In this document: positions 9,901-18,603 of the stretch, piece by piece
How positions within the stretch are numbered: position 1 is the first letter of the stretch
Layout of the letters: each line of letters starts with the position of its first letter
Assembly: GCF_051622035.1 (NCBI RefSeq)
Contig: NC_135365.1
Coordinates: 28,272,001-28,336,000, forward strand
Direction: 5' to 3'
Length of the DNA: 64,000 nucleotides
DNA from: Arctopsyche grandis
Lineage: Eukaryota > Arthropoda > Insecta > Trichoptera > Hydropsychidae
Translations under genes and position numbers: made by a program
The notes under the pieces: generated by a model
What the model saw: the letters and a program-made list of their open reading frames with translations, nothing else
Databases searched by the model: none
What the model was told of the DNA's origin: nothing

Positions 9901-12900
9901 CGAATCTTCAAATTATCATGATTTATCTCAATCTTTTTCAACACATCCAATTCCAATAAGTCTTCGTAAACTATTTGCGACAAATTCTCATCGAGGCAAC
10001 AGCACAAGAATGACTGTGGTGATACAGCATATCCGAGAATATCGTCTATGGATTTTGAGAAAGCACCAATTATAACCTTAATATTCTTCTGCTGCTCTTC
10101 GTAGCCTTCGAATTGGAGAAGTCCTCTGTTGTTCTGCTTCATGTTTCTAATCGTGGTCGTCTTACTCGAGATGTGCTCCACAGTTTTGTCGAGAATCGCT
10201 GAAGTTTTGCGCAATTCTTTTTTCACTTCGGTTATGAACGTGTCCTTAGATTTAGAGTTCAGTTTTGAAATTGCTTGCAATGTGCGGTAATAGTAGGCTG
10301 CCTCGCAAAACTGAGGTTCTAGATTTATAATTTGGTCGAACATAATGGTCGCCTGGTCGTGATAATTATTTTGGGTGAAGTATTTTGCTAACTTTGTGAT
10401 TTGAAAAGGGTTTGCGATCCACTTGCAGACCTTCTTCCAGTCGTTCTCTGTATTACAATTTATTGAGTAATTCAATAATGGCGGAACTAACGATTCTATT
10501 TCTTGGAATTTACTATGTAACTTGTCTTGATCTTTTGCCAGTTTGTCTATGTCTTTGTTGTGTTTGTCCAACCATACAGCCCACTTGTCGAGATAGCTTT
10601 GAATTATGATATCCTTCACTTCATTTGCCGTGGAACCATTTTTCAGATTTTTCTGCAGATTACTATAACTCTTTTGAAACATAATGAAAAAAATTTCTTC
10701 AACTTTGATACGATCTTCGTAGTGAGCTTTGATATCAGATATTCGGAGAAGTTCTTCGCTGTCACGCTGCATCTTCAAGTCAAATATTCGAAAGTTGTGA
10801 TTTTTAGATGTTTCCAAATTTAAAATGATCAATTGACCAGATCCTTTGTCGCCACATCTTGCAGCTCTTCCAAAAGCTTGTTGCTCTATCCGAATATTAT
10901 TCGGCAAGTAAGCCAAACAAACAAGCAATCCTCCAGCGTGTTTCAACGACTGAGATATTTTTATGTCAGTTCCGCGACCAGCAAGATTTGTAGCGATAAT
11001 TACATGTCCCTGATCCAACCCTATATTACTTTGGACGATGTCAAACTCTTCGTAGTCTCTCGTGTAAGTGTGAACGTATTCTTTCGGCAACTTAGCTGCG
11101 ATTGATTTTGACACAACTTCCACGTCACCTATCGTCTCGCAAATGATCAAAATTGATCGTCTTTGCTTTTGGGTTACGTCAATCGCTTTAGCAATTAGCT
11201 TCTCGATCCATGCATCTTTGATATCGCAAACTAGGGGTTGCTCTTCGACAAACTGTTTGTATTTTGCAGTAGGAATTGTGACAAAATCGACAGAATAAAT
11301 ATTCTCCAGCAATTGCCTCTCTGGCTTCGATCCCAAAGTACCCGTCAGTCCATATACTGTCTTGTACAGTTTAATGAAGGACACGTTAGATATAAAGACG
11401 GCTTTCAAAGACTGCACGGAAAGTCTACAGCCGTGCTTCAGTTGCAAAAACTGATGCAAAGCATTGTCCCATTGGGAATTGGCGTTATCTGTTCCGGTAT
11501 CCCTGTCCAAGACTATGATGTTAGGGTTGGAATCCGGGCTCTGTCCAGTCCTATCCAAGTCTACTATGTAATCGTGACGATCTTTCATAAACAATGCAGT
11601 TTTAGCGCTCGCGATCCAAGAGTCCAGGTGTTGCTCCACGAAGGGTTTTAAGTATTCAGGTATCCAAATTTTCTTTTGCGCTTCACTACAATCTTTCAAA
11701 AGGTACATGAAATGCTCAACGTATTCTTTGAATGAAGTCGATACTTTCTTTTTCACATCTTCGAAATCATCGTTGAGCAACTTCCCTTTGTCGTCTATTA
11801 CCCCTTCGTTCACCAAACTCTCCCACAGACGATTCGATTGCTCTTCGTCATTTTGACACACTTTTCTGATATCATTTCTCTCGATCACCGTATACAGATT
11901 AAACAGCACGGCATTTTTAATAAGCTCCGCGTTCAAACTGTGTGCGATTTGTTCGGCATTTGATGCCGGTCTGTTAATCCATTGCCATATGAAGACGTAT
12001 ACTGAGTCGAGCTTGTCCAGGCCGGGAAAATCGTGCGATAGATACAAAACATTATTGCCTTTGTCCAGCAACATGCTATCCACTTCATCGACGATGACAT
12101 TGTCATAGCTGCTATTGCCAAGTATGTTCTTTCCGTAGAACCGATCGAGTAGATAGTCGCGTTGGAAGTTGGACAGGTCACCGTAGACCACTTGATTGCT
12201 CGAATACATATTCTTCTTAGCTTCCATATCTTCGGTGCAATTGTGGGACACGTTCAAATCAAACAACGCATAAATGTCTTGATTTTCTTTGGCGTCACGT
12301 TTTGCCAGCACAGAGGAGCTGGTGACTACATCAACCCTTTCACCATAAAGTGCTTTCATTATAGCCAACGTCACTACTATCAAAGATTTCCCTTCCCCGG
12401 TGGAAATCTGCGCCAACATATTGGAATCGTTGTTGATAAACATCAACACAGATAGCTTTTGGGTGTTGCGAAGATTGAACTTCCTCTTCAGCTCAATCGC
12501 TCTGTCTATAACGGCTAGTACCTCTTGACAATTTTGCTTCATGTACTCTTTCATTTTCGCTTTATCGTCTTTGAATGTAGATGCGTTTTTTTTTAAATCT
12601 GTAGCCCATTTTTTAATATCATTTTCTAGCAATTTACAATTTTCATTTATGGTTTTAAAAGAGGACACTTTTTTACGTACAGCCTCGGAAGTGTTTGAAT
12701 TCTCCGATATAAGTTTCACTAGTTCAGAAACATTTCTCTCATTTTTATTCGGATCTAACAACGTATGAAATCCTCCTAATTTGTTGGTTTTTGAAAGTTT
12801 TTGCATCTCTTCCTTCGTAAATGGTATATTTTCCTTGTAAAAATGTAGGGCTAACTCGCAGAATGTATCGGGATTCAGTGCTCTATTATTGCGCTCCAAA

Positions 12901-15900
12901 ATCTGCAAGAACTCGTCCACCAGCAATTCGCCGTGAGTATTATCCAACGACACAATGTAGTAACAAACCTGTAACAGTTTATCACTCTCACCCCAATCGA
13001 CAATTTTCATCAACTTATACTCCAGATATTTCACTCTGAGAGCATGGGGCCATTCCGTCAGACCGATTTCATTCAGATTCATCGAATCGATCGGAATGCA
13101 ACTTAGTCTGTGCAAAATAGTATCAACACATCGGTCATAAGTTGATGGCTCCCCTCTAAAATCGTCCAATTTCATAGCCAGCAACATCAGAACATCGATA
13201 TTATCAATCTTCAGCAGATACTCCAACCACTTTTCCCGATATGAGAGCGATTTCCGAAAGAAACTTTCTAAACGCAGCATCACCAAACGAGCCGTCCAAT
13301 CAGTCTGAGGACAAGTACTGACGATCCAACTGAATATATTTCCCAAACAATCACCATTGACTGCCGAGCTTAAAACGCAACCCACAAGATAGTACAATTC
13401 ATCAAAAGACACTTGCCTACCCTCGTTGGCGAAACGTTTGGCGATGTAGTACAGGACGCTGGAGTTGCCGATGTATTCCGAAGTTATCTTCTTCAAACAA
13501 TATTGCATTTGTTTTTTCTCATGGTCGGCTATAAAAGCATCCGAAATTGTCTTTATTCTATTTTCCTCGTTCGATTGGTAGTCAGTGTAAAAAGCATCGT
13601 TGTTTAAATAATTCTCATACGATAAGAACTTACTGCTATTATAATAATCAAGAATGGTTGGTACTTGCTTGAGAAGCTCGATTTCAGAAAGTACTTTCGC
13701 ATACATGTCGTTTTTCCACTGCCTTTGTTTTTCCAATATTAAATAATCCTCGTGGACTTTCAGCTGCTTGAAGTAACCACTGGCAGTCAGATGAAAGTGC
13801 AAGCAGTTCTTGGCCGAAGGGTTGTGGCTTTCCATCAGATAGAATTTCCTTTGGTCATTTCGACGGTAAACTCTGATGTTCAAATCAAAAATGCACGCCA
13901 ACAATTCCCTAAAACTTCCACTATTTGGACCATTCTCTTTGATGTGATCGGCGTGTTCTTTCTTTAGAAGCTGATCTTTAAAGCATTCGTCCCAGTCGTA
14001 TTTGAGTTTCAGCTCCGATGTAAAACGCCCATGAAGACTTTTCAGATTCTTGTCTCGGCTAATTTTTTGCAATATTGCAATCGAGCGATGCTCCTCGTTG
14101 GAATTGCCAATGCAGGGATACTTTATCTGTCTGAAAAGTTCAATTTCGATAATAGCACGGATTTTGTTTGCGCTATCGTCGCGTTTCTTACAAAAGTCTG
14201 CATATTTAATAGACTTTGCAACTCTCTGAGGCGTTTTATCGTTTTTGATCTCTTCAACACAATTGCAATTTTCTATAACAAAATTTTTAATTGACTCTTT
14301 CAACGCTTCACTGATGCTTTCATCATCATTAGAACACTCCAGGTGCGCAGATATTTTCTCGTATTTTTCTGACGCATAAGCGTTAAAATATTGATTTATA
14401 TCACCCAGAATATTATGAGACACAATATTTGCTTTCGCGTCAGTTTCATACAGGTATTTGTCAATTGTTTTGTTGTTTGCACTAAATTCTGGCACACAAG
14501 TGATTATTTTTTTGTCAATCTCCAACAATGTAGCCGCGCGACATTTTTTGACTAAAAGAGTTTCCACCATATTCAACAACATCTTTATTTCCAGACTTTT
14601 GTCAGCCTTCTGTTTCAATGATTCCAAGCCGTAAAAGTATTTTGTGATATCATTGAAAGCCAACTCTCCACTTTTCAAGTGCTTCCAAAACTCCACAGCA
14701 TCGTTGAAAGAGTCGGGACAGTTCAGTTTTTGAATCTGCTTCACTTTGGTTGTAGGTCTAACAGATTTAAAACAATTATTTCGACTGCGAGGTTTCTGAG
14801 ACGTATAATTTAAATTCCGTTTTAAACGTTCAGTGGACTTATTTTCATGGTGCTCTCTATTAGTCTGATCTAGGCGTTGTTCGATGCTGCTCAGATCAGA
14901 TTTCAAACCTTTCAAAATTACATCCTCTGCAGAATTTAAACGGCTTTTATAATTGTTTAACAGCTTTCCAGTTGGTATAGCCTTTCTTCTCGTAGCCATC
15001 TCACGATTTCGTCGATCCGTTTTCTTTGTACAGTTTCTTTCCAATTTTATCACATCGTTCTTCAAAGGTTCACTCCTAATCGAGGCATACGCTTGTTTAT
15101 AAGGACACCACGCTCCATTGTGCTTACTATCGGTATACTTAATAGTTAGTTTATCATTCATATTTTCACCGTAAATGCTTGTCCAACCACTTCGAAATAT
15201 TTGCATAGCACATGTATAAGCTATATCCCAACCATTTTTTCCATGTTTTCCATTTAAACCACCTTTGCCATCTTCGCCCTCTTTTCCATTGCGAGCTTTT
15301 ATCGCAATTTCAAAATTAGTGTCCTTTTGCAAATGCTTCACAGTTATATCGCCAGTGAATCCACCTTTACCACCTAATCCCGCTTCGCCTCCATTTCCTC
15401 CTACTTTACCCAATGATCCTTTGTACACCAAAAAAAAATTTTTTTTTACTCCAAACGAATAGTAGGAAAAAATAATTTCGTTTCCGCTATTTTTTATGAC
15501 ATGTCTGAAAGCATCACTAACGAAGGAATTTTTACCATCGCTAGATTTAACAGTGGCAACATCACTATCTATATATTGTATACATTCTTCATAGTCACTA
15601 CCTGAATAATATTGTTTTACGAATCTATTCTTAAACTCTCCTATAGTCATACTCGTTCCATCCAATCCGTCTGCTCCATTCCCACCATCTTGACCCACAC
15701 CGCCATCTCCACCATTTGAAATTATGGTGAAATTTTGCGGAAAATCTATGGAATTCGCCAAAATCAAGACATTTCCACCGCTTTCGCCAGCGCTTCCGTC
15801 AGCACCTTGACTTCCATTTGCAGCTACAGTGGAAATTTTTACTGCATCTTTCCCGGAAACGTTCCAAGTGATACAGTCGTAAATTTTGATCTCTTTCACA

Positions 15901-17510
15901 ACAACCAGCATATTTATCCCATGCCAAATGTCATTACTTAGACTAGCATCTATGTGCAGAATACTCGCACCGACGATACGCACTTCTTCAATGGTAGGAT
16001 TTCTGACAATTTCCCGTCTTAATTTTGGTTCAACATCACTAAAATCTATGTTTTTTCCCGTTACTTTGAGTACCACCCGTCCATCGACTGATAACTCACG
16101 TATTTCCACTCCTCTGATGAATTCACTGGCTACTTCTTTCAATTGATCTTCGTAAAACAATTCTGAGACCTTCAACAAAGGTTCTGCTGCGTTTTGCAAT
16201 GCCAAAAATTCAATGCTGTCGATTTTTTTACATTCGATAATTTTCTTCAACAGGTCCTTAAAACAGACCTTCCCAGAGCAAAACTTTTCTAAATCTAAAA
16301 TATCGGTAATCCATTGTGTGTGTTTGGATGATGTAAAAAATTCTACGAATCTTTCGAAAAAAATCACCTCCGTCTTGATAAAATCTTTAAATGCTGAAAC
16401 ACAGGTTACGCACTCCGAATTAATCTTTCCAAGAAAATCAATGTTTTTCGAGGAGTCGACTAATGAATAGTGTTCAAGCAAAAGTGCATAGTACGGCGAC
16501 GATTTGAAGCAATCAGGAATTTGATCTATACTTTCCAATTTTCCAATTATTTTGAGTAGCTGCTTAAAAACGTCATATTTCTTTGTATCGATCGATTTTC
16601 GAAGAAACTTCACAATGTGAAGCATGAACAGTTCAAAACAAAATTTCAAATAAACTGTCTCGATGTATATACAATCGGTGCTGCTCAAAGAAGTCTCGAT
16701 TAAAATTTTCATGCGAGATAAATTACTTTGGGATTCTTCCATCTCAGTCTGGACGAGAATGTCGATGTCGTGTTTCTGGACCGTTTTGACTCTCACATCA
16801 AACATACTTTTCAAATACAAACTTTCTGCCGATTTGATGTACTCCTCAGCTATTTTGAAGTTATCCGTCAAATCATAAGCTATCGCTATTATATTAGAGT
16901 GTACTTTTATGGTCAAGACATTAGTACTAGTGGGAATTGTCAGGGTTTCTTCCAGTTGATTTATAGCCCAAATCAGTTGAATGTTCATGACTTTTTGCCA
17001 TAAATCAAAGTCGCAATCTTGCAGTGTGCTGATTTCACATTTCGAAAAGTCGCCATAGTATATAGTCTTGTTTAAGAGTCTGTCCTGATTCGTTTCAAAA
17101 TTTTGAACTTGCCGAAGGAGGCTTTCCGCATCGTTTTTTAATTTTTCAATTTCGGTGGATGTATTTTCGACGGGAATATCGCATATTTTTTGTAGGCATT
17201 TTTCCATACATTTTTCGACACTTCCTAGGGAGATTCGCTCCCTGTCGGATAGTTCGTTGTAATGTAATCCCAAATCGTAATAATGAAAGGCTAAACGTTC
17301 ACAACGGTCGTTCCACGAATATTTTTTCAATGTAAAATCGCCATTTAATCGTTTATATAATAAGTTGATATTTCTTGCCAGGCTACTCAACCATTCTTCT
17401 CTTTCTATGGCAAATTGAGAATAATCATATAGAATCGCCTCAATATTCTTCAATGAGATGTCATTGACCATGCAACTGAGCAGATGAATTTTTCTCTGCA
17501 TGCCAGTCAT
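6945..17510 (-). CDS. Giant SecA-like DEAD-motor protein (3521 aa, intronless)
   Basis: A single 10.6-kb ORF. An in-frame TGA lies two codons before Met1, so the start is supported unless an upstream exon splices in. Residues 1-550 are helical and unassigned. About 570-757 is a glycine-rich collagen-like segment (GADGSAGESGG, GGDGGVGQDGGNGADG, GGNGGEAGLGGKGG) in two blocks. About 1155-1256 has weak similarity in order to OTU folds but lacks a recognisable DGNC motif. About 1600-2240 is a SecA-type motor: STGEGKSL (GEGKS 1705-1709), TSSSVLAKRDA, VVYGDLSNFQRDYLLD, VDEVDS (DEVDS 1808-1812), YGLTGT (2053-2058), ATNLAGRGTD (GRGTD 2178-2182), and QAFGRAARCGDKGSGQL. SecA family motors are ATP-driven preprotein translocases in bacteria and plastids; no substrate can be inferred here. 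Residues 2300-2900 are helical with short repeated L..L....VLD units. About 2967-2994 is hydrophobic, and the extreme C-terminus (3498-3521) is a hydrophobic tail after KCCQRCK and basic residues. A GTATGT near 7025 on the minus strand could instead be a splice donor that removes the tail. Confidence 0.85.
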   Translation of the reverse strand: MTGMQRKIHLLSCMVNDISLKNIEAILYDYSQFAIEREEWLSSLARNINLLYKRLNGDFTLKKYSWNDRCERLAFHYYDLGLHYNELSDRERISLGSVEKCMEKCLQKICDIPVENTSTEIEKLKNDAESLLRQVQNFETNQDRLLNKTIYYGDFSKCEISTLQDCDFDLWQKVMNIQLIWAINQLEETLTIPTSTNVLTIKVHSNIIAIAYDLTDNFKIAEEYIKSAESLYLKSMFDVRVKTVQKHDIDILVQTEMEESQSNLSRMKILIETSLSSTDCIYIETVYLKFCFELFMLHIVKFLRKSIDTKKYDVFKQLLKIIGKLESIDQIPDCFKSSPYYALLLEHYSLVDSSKNIDFLGKINSECVTCVSAFKDFIKTEVIFFERFVEFFTSSKHTQWITDILDLEKFCSGKVCFKDLLKKIIECKKIDSIEFLALQNAAEPLLKVSELFYEDQLKEVASEFIRGVEIRELSVDGRVVLKVTGKNIDFSDVEPKLRREIVRNPTIEEVRIVGASILHIDASLSNDIWHGINMLVVVKEIKIYDCITWNVSGKDAVKISTVAANGSQGADGSAGESGGNVLILANSIDFPQNFTIISNGGDGGVGQDGGNGADGLDGTSMTIGEFKNRFVKQYYSGSDYEECIQYIDSDVATVKSSDGKNSFVSDAFRHVIKNSGNEIIFSYYSFGVKKNFFLVYKGSLGKVGGNGGEAGLGGKGGFTGDITVKHLQKDTNFEIAIKARNGKEGEDGKGGLNGKHGKNGWDIAYTCAMQIFRSGWTSIYGENMNDKLTIKYTDSKHNGAWCPYKQAYASIRSEPLKNDVIKLERNCTKKTDRRNREMATRRKAIPTGKLLNNYKSRLNSAEDVILKGLKSDLSSIEQRLDQTNREHHENKSTERLKRNLNYTSQKPRSRNNCFKSVRPTTKVKQIQKLNCPDSFNDAVEFWKHLKSGELAFNDITKYFYGLESLKQKADKSLEIKMLLNMVETLLVKKCRAATLLEIDKKIITCVPEFSANNKTIDKYLYETDAKANIVSHNILGDINQYFNAYASEKYEKISAHLECSNDDESISEALKESIKNFVIENCNCVEEIKNDKTPQRVAKSIKYADFCKKRDDSANKIRAIIEIELFRQIKYPCIGNSNEEHRSIAILQKISRDKNLKSLHGRFTSELKLKYDWDECFKDQLLKKEHADHIKENGPNSGSFRELLACIFDLNIRVYRRNDQRKFYLMESHNPSAKNCLHFHLTASGYFKQLKVHEDYLILEKQRQWKNDMYAKVLSEIELLKQVPTILDYYNSSKFLSYENYLNNDAFYTDYQSNEENRIKTISDAFIADHEKKQMQYCLKKITSEYIGNSSVLYYIAKRFANEGRQVSFDELYYLVGCVLSSAVNGDCLGNIFSWIVSTCPQTDWTARLVMLRLESFFRKSLSYREKWLEYLLKIDNIDVLMLLAMKLDDFRGEPSTYDRCVDTILHRLSCIPIDSMNLNEIGLTEWPHALRVKYLEYKLMKIVDWGESDKLLQVCYYIVSLDNTHGELLVDEFLQILERNNRALNPDTFCELALHFYKENIPFTKEEMQKLSKTNKLGGFHTLLDPNKNERNVSELVKLISENSNTSEAVRKKVSSFKTINENCKLLENDIKKWATDLKKNASTFKDDKAKMKEYMKQNCQEVLAVIDRAIELKRKFNLRNTQKLSVLMFINNDSNMLAQISTGEGKSLIVVTLAIMKALYGERVDVVTSSSVLAKRDAKENQDIYALFDLNVSHNCTEDMEAKKNMYSSNQVVYGDLSNFQRDYLLDRFYGKNILGNSSYDNVIVDEVDSMLLDKGNNVLYLSHDFPGLDKLDSVYVFIWQWINRPASNAEQIAHSLNAELIKNAVLFNLYTVIERNDIRKVCQNDEEQSNRLWESLVNEGVIDDKGKLLNDDFEDVKKKVSTSFKEYVEHFMYLLKDCSEAQKKIWIPEYLKPFVEQHLDSWIASAKTALFMKDRHDYIVDLDRTGQSPDSNPNIIVLDRDTGTDNANSQWDNALHQFLQLKHGCRLSVQSLKAVFISNVSFIKLYKTVYGLTGTLGSKPERQLLENIYSVDFVTIPTAKYKQFVEEQPLVCDIKDAWIEKLIAKAIDVTQKQRRSILIICETIGDVEVVSKSIAAKLPKEYVHTYTRDYEEFDIVQSNIGLDQGHVIIATNLAGRGTDIKISQSLKHAGGLLVCLAYLPNNIRIEQQAFGRAARCGDKGSGQLIILNLETSKNHNFRIFDLKMQRDSEELLRISDIKAHYEDRIKVEEIFFIMFQKSYSNLQKNLKNGSTANEVKDIIIQSYLDKWAVWLDKHNKDIDKLAKDQDKLHSKFQEIESLVPPLLNYSINCNTENDWKKVCKWIANPFQITKLAKYFTQNNYHDQATIMFDQIINLEPQFCEAAYYYRTLQAISKLNSKSKDTFITEVKKELRKTSAILDKTVEHISSKTTTIRNMKQNNRGLLQFEGYEEQQKNIKVIIGAFSKSIDDILGYAVSPQSFLCCCLDENLSQIVYEDLLELDVLKKIEINHDNLKIRLPKVCSEYSIDSRNLFDFLSQCKNFEENAFEKGIKKCLKLPSRESLWKLLIKSKVLNAEIKYVKVHRDRLKQIDPSLFIFLNKSEKNIKDMDGNSDQIILYDEQLKGDELIFNKADILAIINKEKYRILKSRGVFESNKKANIDQNASVNFSCYDSIECGDFVKMNISRKVAKDILNELADSKVLKEKKPNSGIYQLMIKCNEIDCVQISGHPIYETDVKILLHLRFAYRIAFQEIIEKPNQWFVLPKPHIQLIQDLIAEQIIDPVRVSADKNKNSSILKTLYEPSMKKGHVLDYLKKSKLIDKNKCTHTLIDHLIEKGWLLFKIFNNYSISDECNEALDEEFSCVEDTIKKLFDNRRKLSDNVTRKHIEDKLNRLVGDIYSIDKPKFCLRKRKSFTDSGDQNGNSMGEDADVFSQNGLGDIIQLEEKKWTFFKILSSVGVTFLGVAEICVGTFLAPFSSSFAITQGIDDIYYGISSLYYGNFSWKDYAAFKLKQKAISLLTLGISNLPNVWLTSAKSVISAYFEKFINTGKKIINVSKAIMNAAQNFNSETIPICLQKSFSKISSSATKNVVQNISPHIAEEVGSTILDTALFGYFMSKYIQKLSKDITDKNPKQSVSKETRQMNNVLKNAFVYRFIENILNSLCEQLESDIMASIESSKFEHKVKTILRRAFDTHGEKAAEELVLKHFNDCQKSFIDRIRTIAKTIVESVTEEITKASRIVNEAESMSKIAIEKVCENITWSHLRSNHVNDILNAIYDYINSVNNELTTLNYESKNDSGSNDCDAFEKKMVDSIKSQLIEHVDKIINQHVFDVIMDDRKVRLIASIDAKIKNSFKQQTFGDSSELKRQYVADLENNQHNDQHSDKSSHHSVTATRIQLQFRNNVEKLESKTKELNLVKGKKNLTMDTVQKFLVKYIEMTLVECVAKVKCCQRCKTNKKSRKKSRDDETRVIKTYTYVSYINISAYLYFPLVLYLLFYYFFLL

Positions 17511-17722
17511 GTTTCAAACATTGCTGTTGTTATCTATATTGAGAATAAAACATAATAAAAAATAAATCCCGGTTTTTTGTGTTCTTTTTATAAATTTATA
17601 TTTATTATTTGGGGAGGCGATGAGTCGAATGAGTTTGTCTTACATAAGAAATATGTCCATGAAAAAAATAATAACCTAAGAAAAAATAATACATATTAAA
17701 TGAAGAATGAATGTGCATATAT
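17511..17722 (-). promoter_or_regulatory. 5' flank of the giant gene
   Basis: AT-rich sequence between the giant ORF and the hAT-like element. No TATA-like or initiator element stands out. If the gene is transcribed from here, its promoter is squeezed between the ORF and a transposon only ~220 bp away. An upstream exon beyond the transposon cannot be excluded. Confidence 0.25.
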
Positions 17723-17895
17723 ATGAACATTAGTGCTTCCAATCCCGGAAGGTCACTTCAGCACCGAGATTGCGGTGCTGGGAATTTCCGATCTCGGGAT
17801 CCCGGTGCTAGCACCGGGATTTAAAATTTATAAGAAAAAAAAGTTAAATTGCATGTTTTCATATTTCAAAAACGTTCAATTGCATTTTGCAAACT

Positions 17896-17995
17896 CTCCC
17901 GATGTTTCACGCAAAAAATACTCCCATATTTCCGTACTAATTTTGAGTTTGGCTGCATTCTTTAAATTTTCGGTTCGCATCCATAAATTTCTAAG
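17896..17995 (+). repeat. 100-bp direct repeat, copy 1
   Basis: Starts CTCCCGATGTTTCACGC and ends AAATTTCTAAG, and is nearly identical to 18504-18603. Both copies lie inside the hAT-like element, so it contains an internal duplication separated by about 500 bp. Confidence 0.85.
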
Positions 17996-18503
17996 GACAA
18001 ATTGATGGATTTAGTAAAGAAGTAGCAAAGTTTTATGAAATACTGACAGACTATTTAAAGCAACGGACAATACCATTAAAAAAATGTGTGTTTTCCTGGA
18101 AAAGCTTGGAAAAATTCTAGAATGATCAGGTTTAGAAACCCTGCATACGTAAGATTTTGGATAACTTAAAGGTAAAATTTAAAAAAATAGTAAAAAAAAT
18201 TAGCCGACCGGTTTAGAAACCCTGCTTGCGTAATGTTTCGTAGACCCCTGGTGATAAAATCATAAAGGCATAAAGATAATCAAATAATTTTATTCACATT
18301 TTATGAAATTATTATGTATGTAGATATGGCTGACAATTTCAATGGAGTTATTATTTTCGAAAACGCATTTAAAACATTGTTACCATTGAAAGAAAAGTTG
18401 AATACTTAAATACGAAAAATATTATAACAAATGACACATACATATTTGTTCAATCAATTTGTTGCATTAAAAATATATATTAAAAAAAAGAGAATTTATT
18501 ACA

Positions 18504-18603
18504 CTCCCGATGTTTCACGCAAAAAATACTCCCATATTTCCGTACTAATTTTGAGTTTGGCTGCATTCTTTAAATTTTCGGTTCGCATCCATAAATTTCT
18601 AAG
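18504..18603 (+). repeat. 100-bp direct repeat, copy 2
   Basis: Second copy of the segment at 17896-17995. Both read open for about 30 codons in the same frame (PDVSRKKYSHISVLILSLAA), but no function is recognised. Confidence 0.85.

Noticed and set aside
6945-17510. Giant SecA-like ORF as bacterial contamination
   Set aside because: It is flanked on both sides by eukaryotic MITEs found elsewhere in the window, stands alone without neighbouring bacterial genes, and has no visible ribosome-binding context.
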